Origin: Chitinophaga rhizosphaerae
GTDB taxonomy: Bacteria > Bacteroidota > Bacteroidia > Chitinophagales > Chitinophagaceae
Direction: 5' to 3'
DNA length: 64,000 bases
NCBI RefSeq assembly: GCF_003958645.1
Contig: NZ_RXLO01000006.1
Span: 186,001-250,000, forward strand
Part shown: positions 1 through 9,500 of the stretch, one piece after another
Layout: every line of letters starts with the position of its first letter
Position numbering within the stretch: the stretch's first letter is position 1
The notes under the pieces: generated by a model
Database searches by the model: none
Told to the model about the DNA's origin: nothing
The model's input: only the letters and a program-made list of their open reading frames with translations
Position numbers and translations under genes: made by a program

Positions 1-1042
1 TGATATCGTCCTGGGTATTGGTGCCAAGCGGCGAGCCGGAAGGTTTTTTGCAGTCGTATTCGCCCAGCAGCTCCCAGGTGCCGTCCATACTGCCGTCGGG
101 ATTGGGCGCCCTGGAACCCCACACCCTGAAGCGTTTCGGGTTGCCGTGGCTCCATACGTAAGGGCCCGTGCGCGGCCAGATCTTGAACCGGCTCAACTTC
201 GCTTCCACGCCCATGTCGAACGTGAAATGCTGCGGCATGTTGGACCCGTCGGGCGTGTGGAACCCATATGGCTCGGCCACCCGGTCATCCCAGAGGTAAG
301 GCATGATCCATCCGTAATCGTCGCGCTGATCGGTCGGGAGCTGGTATTGCTTGAATTTGGTTTTATCCAGCGCCTTTTCGAATATCGGCGTCAGCGTGAC
401 CGACAGCGTGTCGGAGAGATTGTTCCATTTGTCCGTTACGAACACCCTGAATTCACGCTCCACCGACGGGTATCCGCGCACTTTGATGCGGATACTGTCC
501 AGCGAAGTGAACAGCTGTTCGATCACCTCCCATTCATTGTACTGGTCTTTGGCAAGGATGATGACACCGAGGTTTTTCTTTTCCGGGTTCAGCGCCGACA
601 CGTAAATCCCCCCGAAATCGGGCTGCACTTTCACTTCCTGGCGAACGAGCTTATAGATGGGCGTTTTCGGCGTAACGGTCACTTTCACGGGATCGGATTT
701 GGCTTCGCTGCGCGTCACCACCGTGAGCGTTACATCGTACGGTTTGGCGTCTTTAAAACCTTCCACGATGAGCTTGTTGTCATAATAGGAAGCTTTGGCC
801 TGGCGGGTCTGCTGGTCGTTGATCCGGTATTCCGCGAGCACGTACAGCAGGTTGGGGCTTTTGGGCAGATCGTAACTGATCTCCGCGCCGCCGTTGAACG
901 GCACCACGCGCACATTGCTCACCGCGCCGGGTTTTGTATTGTCTTCGGAAGGGAAACCCTTGTAGTTGTCCGATTTGTTGCACCCGGCCAGGATCGTTCC
1001 TGCCAGCAGCAGCATGCCGGAAATGTATCTGAATTGTTTCAT
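1..1042 (-). CDS. DUF4959/DUF5126/DUF5000-type surface lipoprotein (3' end outside window)
   Basis: The ATG is at 1042 and the gene runs off the left edge, so about 347 residues are visible and the C-terminus is missing. The N-terminus is a lipoprotein signal with lipobox LAGC (Cys about residue 21), so the product should be lipidated and, like its neighbours, probably surface-exposed. It then shows Fn3-like beta repeats and a late region beginning a discoidin-like (F5/8C, DUF5000) fold around FTFDMGVEAKLSRF. The same architecture occurs in the lipoprotein at 33455-34627. It follows SusD by 22 bp and is the third gene of the SusC-SusD operon. SusE-like position and domains suggest an accessory glycan-binding protein; this role is inferred and no enzyme motif is seen. 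Confidence 0.85.
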   Translation of the reverse strand, partial: MKQFRYISGMLLLAGTILAGCNKSDNYKGFPSEDNTKPGAVSNVRVVPFNGGAEISYDLPKSPNLLYVLAEYRINDQQTRQAKASYYDNKLIVEGFKDAKPYDVTLTVVTRSEAKSDPVKVTVTPKTPIYKLVRQEVKVQPDFGGIYVSALNPEKKNLGVIILAKDQYNEWEVIEQLFTSLDSIRIKVRGYPSVEREFRVFVTDKWNNLSDTLSVTLTPIFEKALDKTKFKQYQLPTDQRDDYGWIMPYLWDDRVAEPYGFHTPDGSNMPQHFTFDMGVEAKLSRFKIWPRTGPYVWSHGNPKRFRVWGSRAPNPDGSMDGTWELLGEYDCKKPSGSPLGTNTQDDI

Positions 1043-1064
1043 GATGTGGCTGTTTTATTGAAGA

Positions 1065-2969
1065 TCACCAGTAAGCGTTTTGAACGAGGTTGGGGTTGAC
1101 GGACAGGCTCCTGTCGCGCAGGGGCCAGAAGTAATCCTTCGTCTGGAATACGGGCGTGATGATGGATTGCGGCCGGTAGTACCCCGATGCCGTTTCCTTG
1201 TTGATATCCCAACCGCGGATGGGCTTGGACATGACGTTGGCGAGGGTTTTCCAGCGGCGGAGGTCCCATCCCGCCTGGCCTTCGAAACACAATTCGATCC
1301 GCCGTTCCTGCTGGATGATGGCGCGAAGCCCCGCCTGCGTGGTGAATTTGTTGGGGAAACGGGAATATTGCGACCAGGATTCCTGTACGGTTTTCAGTCC
1401 GGCGCGTACCCGCACGCGGTTGATGTAATCGTACGCTTCTTCCGACGGGCCTGCAGCTTCGTTCAGCGCCTCGGCGTACAGCAGGTACAATGCCGCCAGG
1501 CGGAACATGGGCCAGGGATAATCTTCGGTGATGCTTACCCCCTTGTCGTACACGGATTTGTAATGCACGAGCTTCTTGGGCCAGTAACCCGTGGCGTTAT
1601 ACCGGAACCCGTCCATCACACCGGCGGTCTGCCCGAGTTTTGCTTCCACGTGCAAAGCGCTCGCATCCGTCAGTACGCCGTTCCCGAACCAGATGCCGCC
1701 GTCGAAGCCGAGGTTGGCATAGTAGCGGGGCTCGCGGTACAGGTTCAAACCGGCGGTGGTATACCCTTCGCGGATGTAGAATTTATTGTCTGCATTCCCG
1801 CTGGTGGGATTGAAGCGGCGGGCATAGTCCCAGTTCCGGTCTTCATCGATTGGCACGCCGTTATCGGTATAGAAAAGTTCGGCGGTGTTGATGTTGGAGG
1901 GGAGCCGGGAGATGAGCTGGTAGTTGTCCTGCGCGGTAGCCGGCAGCCGGGCCGCGGCATATTGCTGGTAGGAGAACGGAATGTTCAGCGCCCAGATCAT
2001 TTCTTCGTTCCATTTGAACGTAACGGCGCCCTGTATGGCGAGCACGCGCTTCGTCTGTTCGCTCACGGTGCCGAGGTTCCCCGGCGGCACGAAGCTGTAC
2101 AGCCGGTAATTGGCGGCTTCCGCGGCCGTGATGGCTTCGCGGCAGGCCGTGGCGGCGATTTCCCATTTCTTCGGATCGGCAGCGGTGGAAAACAGGGGCT
2201 GGCCGTCTTTATTCTTCACCCGGGCATAATCCGGGTTGCCGTTGTACAGCGGGCTCGCCTGCGTGACCCGCACTTCCGCCTTCACCGCCCGCGCGATGTT
2301 TTTGGTGATGCGGCCCATCTCGCTCCCTTCCACCGCGATCTTTTCCGGCAGGTTGGGAATGGCTTCGTCCAGCAGCGACACGATGTAATTGAACGCGGTA
2401 TCCACATGTTCGCGGCGCACGCGTACTTCTTCGGTGGTAGCGTCGATCTCCGCGTTTTTGCGGATGAGGGGAATAGGCCCGTACATCCGGAGGAGCCAGT
2501 AATGATAGTAGGCTTTCAGGAACTTCACTTCGCCCGTCCACCGGTTGCGCTCGGTTTCGGAAAGATCGATCGGTTTGTGGATATTATCCAGCATGATGTT
2601 GCACTGGCGAATGGCGATGAACATCGACCGGCCGCTGTTGGCGCCGTCCCAATAGTTCAGGATCGGTTCGGTAATGTTTTGTCCGCCGGTGATGATGGTG
2701 AACCCGATATCGTTGAGGAATTCCCGGCGCGGGGTGTTCAGCGGCAGGGCAATTTCCCCCGATGTGGTGAATGCCGGATGCTGGACCACATTGCCCAGTT
2801 GCTGCAGGGTATTGTAACAGGTGAAGAGATAATTTTCCGCTTCCAGCCGGTTGCGGAAGGCGTAATCGATCGTGGCGGCGTTGTCGGGCACCACGTTCAG
2901 GTATTCTTTACAGGCATTGAAACCCGCCGCCGTTGCGGCCAGCAAGGTCAGTATCACGAATCTTTTCAT
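1065..2969 (-). CDS. RagB/SusD family nutrient-uptake outer-membrane lipoprotein
   Basis: 634 residues, the usual size for large SusD proteins. It begins with a lipoprotein signal (lipobox FNAC, Cys about 20) followed by the typical YLNVVPDN start of mature SusD. The TPR-like N-terminal half and the C-terminal SusD segment are recognisable, including YLLYAEALNEAAG, then IIQQERRIELCFEGQAGWDLRRW, and the end FWPLRDRSLSVNPNLVQNAYW. SusD caps the SusC pore and captures ligand at the cell surface. It starts 18 bp after the SusC stop, so the two are co-transcribed and expected to form one complex. It is closely similar in order and wording to the SusD at 34646-36574. The substrate cannot be read from the sequence. 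Confidence 0.96.
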   Translation of the reverse strand: MKRFVILTLLAATAAGFNACKEYLNVVPDNAATIDYAFRNRLEAENYLFTCYNTLQQLGNVVQHPAFTTSGEIALPLNTPRREFLNDIGFTIITGGQNITEPILNYWDGANSGRSMFIAIRQCNIMLDNIHKPIDLSETERNRWTGEVKFLKAYYHYWLLRMYGPIPLIRKNAEIDATTEEVRVRREHVDTAFNYIVSLLDEAIPNLPEKIAVEGSEMGRITKNIARAVKAEVRVTQASPLYNGNPDYARVKNKDGQPLFSTAADPKKWEIAATACREAITAAEAANYRLYSFVPPGNLGTVSEQTKRVLAIQGAVTFKWNEEMIWALNIPFSYQQYAAARLPATAQDNYQLISRLPSNINTAELFYTDNGVPIDEDRNWDYARRFNPTSGNADNKFYIREGYTTAGLNLYREPRYYANLGFDGGIWFGNGVLTDASALHVEAKLGQTAGVMDGFRYNATGYWPKKLVHYKSVYDKGVSITEDYPWPMFRLAALYLLYAEALNEAAGPSEEAYDYINRVRVRAGLKTVQESWSQYSRFPNKFTTQAGLRAIIQQERRIELCFEGQAGWDLRRWKTLANVMSKPIRGWDINKETASGYYRPQSIITPVFQTKDYFWPLRDRSLSVNPNLVQNAYW

Positions 2970-2987
2970 GCATTGCGGTGTTGTTAG

Positions 2988-5900
2988 TTAAAAATTAACG
3001 TTGAGGGCCAGGTTGAAAACCCGCTGCACGGGATAGTTCATGCCCGAACCCGCCAGCTCGGGGTCCCACATTTTGAAAGCGCTCCAGGTCAGGAGGTTCA
3101 GCCCGCTGGCGTAAATCCGGCAATTCTCCATGAACGCTCTTTTTGCGATGCGCTTGGGTAAAGTGTACCCCACTTCCACCGACTTCAACCGTAAAAACGC
3201 GCCGTTCCGCATGAACCAGGTGCTGGGCCGGAAAGTGTTGTTGGGATTGGCATTCGCCGTGAGGCGGGGCCAGGTGGCCATGAGGTCCTGATTTTCTTCC
3301 GACCAGTGATCGTCCGCATACGCTTTGAGCAGTTGCGTATTGCCCACGAAAGGCGCGGTGGCGTTGGGGTCGATGAAGAAAGACACCCTGTCTACCCCCT
3401 GGAAGAACACGGAAATATCGAAGGCCTTGTACCCGGCCGACAAGCCGAAGCCATATACGATCTCGGGCGTGGTGGGGTAACCGATATAGGTTTCGTCGCG
3501 CTCGGTGATGACGCCGTCGCCATTGAGGTCGCGGTACTTGATATCGCCGCCACGGGTGGGCACGCCGTTGAAGTTCTGCACCGGCGAAGCGGCCACTTCC
3601 TTATCGTCCACGAACAATCTTTCCGCGATGAACCCTTTTGCCTGGTTGAGCTTTTTGCCCACGGCGCGGCGCCAGGGCTCGTCCCACAGGGGCTCTTCAT
3701 ATGCTACGTATTCATTCTGCGCGAAGGTGAAATTCCCCCGGGCCTGCACCCATCCTTTTTCCCCCGCGAAATTCCGTTTGTAATCCGCCTGCAGGTCGAG
3801 CCCGCGTGCTTCGGCCTTGCCCAGGTTGGCGCTCACCGTGGCTTCGAGGCCCATGCTGGTAGGGATGGCGCTGCGGGCCTGGAGGATTTTATCCCGTTGC
3901 TGCCGGTAGATTTCCGCCGTGATGTTGAACCCGCGGAACATTTCCAGCTCCACGGCGATATTGGTAGTGCGGGCCACTTCCCAGGTTACGTCGTTGTTTT
4001 CGTAACTGAGGATGCGCACGCCATTACGGATATAGTTATTGTTGATCCCGAAAACCGACCTATTGCCGCCGTTGAGGTTCAGGTTGGACAGATAGTAGAA
4101 CCTTGTGCCGGCGATCGCATCGTTCCCCACCAGCCCGTAACTGGCACGGATCTTCATCCGCTGCACGAAATCGGCGATCCCGCCGTTCCGCCAGAATTCC
4201 TCGTTAGACGGTACCCACGACACACCGAACGTCGGGAAGAACCCGAACCGGTTCTTCTCCGCAAAACGCTCCGAGCCATTGTACCCGAAGTTGAACTCCG
4301 CGAAATACCGGCTCTTGTAGGCATATGTGGCGCGCCCTGCCAGCCCGATGTTGCGGAATGGCAACGACGACTGCAGATCGGTAGCCTGCGCATTGAGCGT
4401 CTGCTGCCGCGTAGCTACCAGCGATCCGCTCACGTTGCTCGCCCCGAACTGGCGGTCGTAATCCAGCACGCCCTGCATGTACAGGAAAGAGGAGATCTTC
4501 CGGTTGCCGGGCGTAGCCACGTAGTCGATATATTCCGTTGCCGCACCGGGATCGGGGTTCAGCCAGGTAAGGTTGTATTTATCGGTCAGCTTGTCGTACC
4601 CCGTCACCGGGTCCACATAGTAGTAGAATGGCTTGTACTGCCGCACCACGTCGAAGAAGGAAAACCGGTTGGTGGAAATGAGCCCCCGGAACGTAAGCCC
4701 CTCCGTCACGAACGGCAGTTTCTGCGTCAGTTCGAACTGGGCAGACATGCGCGACTGCGAAAAATTCTGATAGCCTTTCATGATGCTGGCGTAAGGATTC
4801 GTGAACCCGTATTCCGGCGTACCGCCAAAGAGGATGTGGCGGGTGGTCTGGTTGGCGGAATCCGGGGCGTAGTAGGCCGGAAAATCCACCGGGCTCGTAT
4901 GCAGCACCTGGTAATACATATCCGTTGCGATGGAGCCCGCCGGTGCGATGGGCCCCGTGTATTCGTCGAAGTTACCGGACAGGCGCACCACCGCTTCCGT
5001 GGTTTTCGTGATATTCACGTTCACATTGGAGCGGAGCTGGTAGTTGTTCAACTTTGCATTACTGTTAAAGCTGTTCATCTTGTCCACTTTCAGCGTCCCG
5101 TTGTCGCGGTTCGCGGCGCCGGAGATGTAGTACCGTGCCACCTTTCCGCCTCCGCTCACGCTGAAGTTCCCGGATTGGTTGAAGGTGCTGCGGCGGGTGA
5201 TTTCCTTCATCCAGTCCACCACCGGGTACACATACGGATTGCGGTTGGGATCCTGCCGCATGCGGATTTCCTTTTCGTTGTAGCGCGGTTCCAGGATACC
5301 GGAATTGTAGTTGGCTTCGTTGTAGAGGCGCATGTAGGTGAAGGGATCGGCGAGGCTGATTTCCTTCGTGGGTTGCGAGATTTTGTTCTCCAGCCTGAAA
5401 TTGATCATGGCCTTTCCTTCCTTTCCTTCCTTGGTGGTAACGAGGATGACGCCGTTGGCGCCGCGTGCGCCATACAACGCCGTGGCGCTTGCATCCTTGA
5501 GGATGGAAAAACTGGCGATATCGTCTACCTGCAAACGCGCGAGGTCGGTGGCCGTCAGCTCCACGTTGTCTACCAGGATGAGCGGATCGTTTTTATATCC
5601 GAAAGTCGTAACCCCGCGGATGAAGAAATTGGCGTTGTCCGCTCCCGGCTGCCCGCTGCGCTGGTACGCCACGATGCCCGCCAGCTGACCGGCCAGCGCG
5701 GTGGTGAGGTTGCTGGAAGGGATTTTCAGTTGCTGGGGGTTGATGGAGGTGACCGAACCCACGGTTGCCTCGCGGCGCTGCTTTCGCCCGAAAGCCGTTA
5801 CCACCACATCCTGCAACTTGCTGGTGGCGATCTCCAGCACAATGTCTATCACCGCGCGGCCATTCACCTGGATGGTTTGGGGAACATACCCGATGGCAGA

Positions 5901-6197
5901 CACCTGCAGCGCGCCACCGGCGGCTACATCGAGCACGAATTTACCGTTCATGTCTGTAGATGTACCCACGCCCTGGCTGCCCATCACCCCGATGCTGATA
6001 CCGGGAAGGAGCATGCCCGTACTGTCTTTGACCGTACCCGTGACGGTGATTTTTTTAGCGTTGGATTGTTGTGCATAACCAGGTATCCAGGACATACATA
6101 CTAAAAAGCAGCATAACAGTAGATGCTGCCAACGGACCGTCGGTTGCGGGAATAGGGAGGCCCTCCCACCCCTGAACGGCGAGTAGCGGATCGTCAT
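2988..6197 (-). CDS. SusC/RagA family TonB-dependent outer-membrane transporter (no STN domain)
   Basis: 1069 residues. A long hydrophobic leader (about 1-42, ending GYAQQ) is followed by a carboxypeptidase-regulatory-like beta domain (about 50-128), the TonB plug (about 140-255, with SSNLTTALAGQLAG, FFIRG and ATALYGARGANGVILVTTKEG) and a 22-strand type barrel ending in NVNF with terminal Phe. The protein imports oligomers powered by TonB with its SusD partner. There is no STN signalling domain and no adjacent sigma/FecR pair, unlike its close paralogue at 36585-40025. Control is therefore likely through the tandem operator and weak promoter at 6232-6290. ATG 6197 is used; no good Shine-Dalgarno is visible, which is common in this phylum. 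Confidence 0.96.
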   Translation of the reverse strand: MTIRYSPFRGGRASLFPQPTVRWQHLLLCCFLVCMSWIPGYAQQSNAKKITVTGTVKDSTGMLLPGISIGVMGSQGVGTSTDMNGKFVLDVAAGGALQVSAIGYVPQTIQVNGRAVIDIVLEIATSKLQDVVVTAFGRKQRREATVGSVTSINPQQLKIPSSNLTTALAGQLAGIVAYQRSGQPGADNANFFIRGVTTFGYKNDPLILVDNVELTATDLARLQVDDIASFSILKDASATALYGARGANGVILVTTKEGKEGKAMINFRLENKISQPTKEISLADPFTYMRLYNEANYNSGILEPRYNEKEIRMRQDPNRNPYVYPVVDWMKEITRRSTFNQSGNFSVSGGGKVARYYISGAANRDNGTLKVDKMNSFNSNAKLNNYQLRSNVNVNITKTTEAVVRLSGNFDEYTGPIAPAGSIATDMYYQVLHTSPVDFPAYYAPDSANQTTRHILFGGTPEYGFTNPYASIMKGYQNFSQSRMSAQFELTQKLPFVTEGLTFRGLISTNRFSFFDVVRQYKPFYYYVDPVTGYDKLTDKYNLTWLNPDPGAATEYIDYVATPGNRKISSFLYMQGVLDYDRQFGASNVSGSLVATRQQTLNAQATDLQSSLPFRNIGLAGRATYAYKSRYFAEFNFGYNGSERFAEKNRFGFFPTFGVSWVPSNEEFWRNGGIADFVQRMKIRASYGLVGNDAIAGTRFYYLSNLNLNGGNRSVFGINNNYIRNGVRILSYENNDVTWEVARTTNIAVELEMFRGFNITAEIYRQQRDKILQARSAIPTSMGLEATVSANLGKAEARGLDLQADYKRNFAGEKGWVQARGNFTFAQNEYVAYEEPLWDEPWRRAVGKKLNQAKGFIAERLFVDDKEVAASPVQNFNGVPTRGGDIKYRDLNGDGVITERDETYIGYPTTPEIVYGFGLSAGYKAFDISVFFQGVDRVSFFIDPNATAPFVGNTQLLKAYADDHWSEENQDLMATWPRLTANANPNNTFRPSTWFMRNGAFLRLKSVEVGYTLPKRIAKRAFMENCRIYASGLNLLTWSAFKMWDPELAGSGMNYPVQRVFNLALNVNF

Positions 6198-6231
6198 AAC
6201 GTATTTGTATTTGGTTGAAAAAACTGTAGTG

Positions 6232-6261
6232 TGAAATTACCTATTTAGCAAGCCTAAACAA
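6232..6261 (-). promoter_or_regulatory. Activator-type promoter of the 6197 SusC operon
   Basis: On the minus strand a -33 TTG (6261-6259) is followed after 19 bp by TAATTTCA (6239-6232). The Bacteroidota -7 consensus is TAnnTTTG, so the first half matches and the last two bases do not. The poor -7 box fits a promoter that needs an activator bound at the repeats just upstream. The expected start gives a short leader of roughly 30 nt before ATG 6197. The assignment is by eye; the shared geometry with the promoter at 19909-19939 is the main support. Confidence 0.45.
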
Positions 6262-6290
6262 TAGACAATCGTGCAGTGAGATGGACTATC
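6261..6290 (-). promoter_or_regulatory. Tandem operator, GATWGTCYAT x2 at 20-bp spacing
   Basis: Read on the minus strand the two units are GATAGTCCAT (6290-6281) and GATTGTCTAT (6270-6261). They are direct repeats offset by 20 bp, about two helical turns. The last base of the promoter-proximal unit is also the first T of the -33 TTG. The same arrangement occurs at 19939-19969. Direct repeats of this spacing next to -33 are typical of AraC-type DNA-binding domains, including those of hybrid two-component systems; no such regulator gene lies in the window. Confidence 0.55.
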
Positions 6291-6458
6291 TTACGGACTT
6301 TACTGCAACGAAATCCATCAACCAAACAAGCGTTCAATTTGCAGCGGCCCTAACATTTTCAGCACCTTCACCGCGAATGTATCGCACCAGCCAGCCAGGC
6401 ACAACCTGCATTTTAATATTACTAAACAAAAAAAGATAACTCGTACAAAAGATGGCTA

Positions 6459-6499
6459 AAAAAAGGTTTGATGAAATTGCATTCACCAAACCCTTTTTA
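6459..6499 (-). terminator. Intrinsic terminator of the GH2/haloperoxidase operon
   Basis: On the minus strand an 11-bp stem (GGTTTGGTGAA with TTCATCAAACC, one G-T pair) and a 6-nt loop are followed by seven T. It lies 20-60 bp after the GH2 stop at 6520 and before the SusC promoter, so it separates the two minus-strand operons. A shorter T run on the other strand could also make it work in reverse. Confidence 0.85.
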
Positions 6500-6519
6500 A
6501 ACAATAGAGAGTAGCATGC

Positions 6520-9500
6520 CTATTCTTCTTCCATCACCACGAGCTGATCCACGACCAGCCCGCCGTTATTGTCTGCGGCGAACTGAATGGTTACCTTACC
6601 ATCGTTGGTGTCTTCCCGCATCATGAAAACCTTGATCCATTTTCCGGTTGCCGGGATGTCGCCGGTTTTCAGCTCCCTGCCTTCGATGGTGACGAGGCCG
6701 GAGGCTTTGCCATTGCGGGTGCTCAGGAAATGCAGGTATACATACCCTTTTACACCGGCGGGCGGTTGGAGCTGGATGGAAAAATCCCTCCCAGCCCAGG
6801 CGCTGACGCTGTCGCGGCGGATGGTCCGCAGACCGCTGGCGCTGTATTTGTAGCCTTTGTTGGCCATCACGGCATCATCTTCCACAGCCCAGTCTTTGGA
6901 AGCGGAAGCATTCCGCCCCGCGCTGATGAACAATGCCGCGCCGTTGAACGCGTTGGGCAGCGGCGAAGTGGGTGCCGCTACTTCGGTTTGGGCCAGGATT
7001 TCTTTCAACCGCGATTCCGGTAATGCCATTTTTGGGCGGAAAGCCGCGCTGTTCATGTATTGCACGAGGCTGTAGTACAACTGGTTGGCGTAAGCGTTCG
7101 CAGGTTGACGGAGGTTGTATCCGCATACCAGCAACTTCCCGGCGCCGATGCGCGTTTCGAAAATACTGCCCAGTTTTTCGTTGAAATGGAAATCGGAAAC
7201 GGGCTGCGCGATGGGTGTATATGCCGCCGGCATATCACTCAGCTTGAAATACCTCGCACCGGGCGTGATCCTGAACCATTGCCAGTTGGTAAAATCGCTG
7301 GTCGGGAAATGGCGGAACGCTTCGCTGCTGGTATCGATGCGCGAGCCCAGCGTTTCGTTGCTCTGCCCCGGGAAGAAACTGGCGCTCCAGAAAAGCGGTG
7401 CAAAGCTCACCGGCGCCGAAGTGCGCTTGCTGCCGAGCTTGTCTGCCAGCAACAACACCTTCCCTCCCTTCGCCAGCACACTGTCTACCGAACCGTTCCA
7501 GACCTCGCTTATATAAATCCCGCCGGTATTGACAGCAAGTTTTCCCGCCGGCGGGAACACGAAGAACTGCCAGCTGTTGCTGTAACGGTTGTCCGCGAAA
7601 TACAACCTGAAAGTGTACCGGCCTGCCAGGTCGGGGAAGTCCGTCAATGGCAGGTTGAGGCTGTCGGCTTTCGTGAGCGCTCCTTGTGGAAATACCGCCT
7701 GGCGGGCTTTTCCGCCATGCAGCTTTTTCCCGGCGGCATCGGTGATTTCCCAAAGCAGCGGCCCATTCACATCAGTTTTGAAATAGTTCGCCACTTCCAT
7801 CCCCATGCGCAGCGTATCGGCGTGGGTGTAGGTGAACGTGGGCGTGCGGACCAGCGGCACTACGGCATTGCTGTATCCGCGGAAATCCCTGGCGGAAGTA
7901 GTGCCTTTATCGTCCCAGAAACAATCCAGCCACCCTACGAGCGCCTCGCCCTGGCCCTGGTAATCCTGCAGGCTCAGGAGCTGGAACCCGGCGCTGGAGG
8001 GCGCCAGCTGTATGTTTTCGATGAGGTTTTTATAGAGCAATTGCTGCAATTGGCCTGTGGAGCTGTGAAAATCCTTATCCTGCGAAGCCACGCCGTTTTT
8101 CTGCGCCATATCCCGGAAACCCTCTAGGTTGCGGGCTTTCAGCACACCGGTGTATTTACCGGTCTCGCTCCACAGCGGATGTACGGGCGCCTGACCTACC
8201 TCATGCGCGATAATGGGAATGTTCGCCCGGCTGTAGTTCGCTTCCAGCCCCGCGTCGGTTTTGTTCATACTGTATCCGTAGGTACCGCCTACGTTGGGGA
8301 TGTTGTGCGTCACCATATAATCATCCACCGGCATGATCTTCCGCGCCGTAGACACGGAATAAAGCCGACGCGGATCGCCGGCTTTGGCTTTCTCTATCCA
8401 TTTTTGCATCACGTCGAAATCGGAATTGCCCAGTTCGTTGCCGATGCAGAAAAAGAGAAACGAAGGATGATTGCCGTATTCGTCGATCACGCGCTTCATT
8501 TCCGCCTGTACGAAAGCGTCGGCGCCGGGGTTCTTCCCTAACCCCTGCGGGTAGTTTTTCGTGTTCATCTCCGGCCGGTCTTTCTGTTCGCCGGCCATCC
8601 ACCAATCCAGCCAGATGATTTCGGTCTGGATGTAAATCCCCAGTTTGTCTGCCGCTTCGAAAGCCGCGCGCGGCGGCGTCCAGGAATGGAAGCGGACGGT
8701 GTTCAGCCCGAATTCCTGGTACTTTTTGAATATCCGCTCCCATTCCTTCACGTCGCAGGAAGGATAGCCGGTGAGCGGGAAATGCACGCAGTCGAGGTTC
8801 CCGCGGACGAACGTCGCCCTGCCGTTCACGAGAATTTTATTCCGGGAGGTAGACACCTTCCGGAAGCCGATTTTATCATTCCACGTACAGGTATTTTTTC
8901 CTTGTCTCAGTTCAACTTTCACGTCGTACAGGTTAGGATCGAACTCGTCCCATAGCCGGACATGGTCCCACCCCAAGGGCGAAAACGCCAACAGGGTATC
9001 GCCGGCAGGAATGTGGATTTTGCTGGATGTATTCTTCACCACTTTCCCCGTTTTCGGATCGTTCACCACAACCGATGCTTCCACATTCGTGGCAACATCG
9101 CTTTTCACCCATACTTCCACCCGCATTTCCATTTTATCCGCATCCGGGTAAAATTTCGCCCTTTCAATGGAAAAAGCCGGTGTGGCCTGCAGCTCCAGCC
9201 GGCCTACGATGCCGTTCCAGATACTTTGCGTGTATTCCGTATATCCGTGCCCTTTATCACCGATGTTATGGATGAGATCGTTGTTCACGCAGATATCGAG
9301 TGTATGGGTGCCTGGCGCCAGCTTCCCGAGGGAATGGCGGTGGGGAACGTAGAGGGGCGACTGGCGGGAGATTTCCTTTCCGTCGATGAACACCCTGCTT
9401 TCCCACAGTACCCGCTCCAGGAACAGGCTCACCTCCTTCCCGGCCCAACCTGCAGGCACGGTAATCTCCCGGCGATACCAGGCGGGGCCAACATGCTTGT

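Larger units (their letters stand above)
6198..6519. other. 322-bp intergenic region between GH2 and SusC
   Basis: No gene is visible. From the SusC side it holds the promoter (6232-6261) and tandem operator (6261-6290), then about 160 bp in which I see nothing specific, then the GH2-operon terminator (6459-6499). Confidence 0.7.

Noticed and set aside
146..1099. 317-codon plus-strand open frame at the left edge
   Set aside because: Opposes the lipoprotein gene starting at 1042, which has a lipobox, a paralogue at 33455 and the right operon spacing.
1080..6104. Long plus-strand open frames of 635 and 932 codons opposite SusD and SusC
   Set aside because: They mirror the minus-strand genes, show no domain or signal pattern, and follow from high GC at third codon positions.
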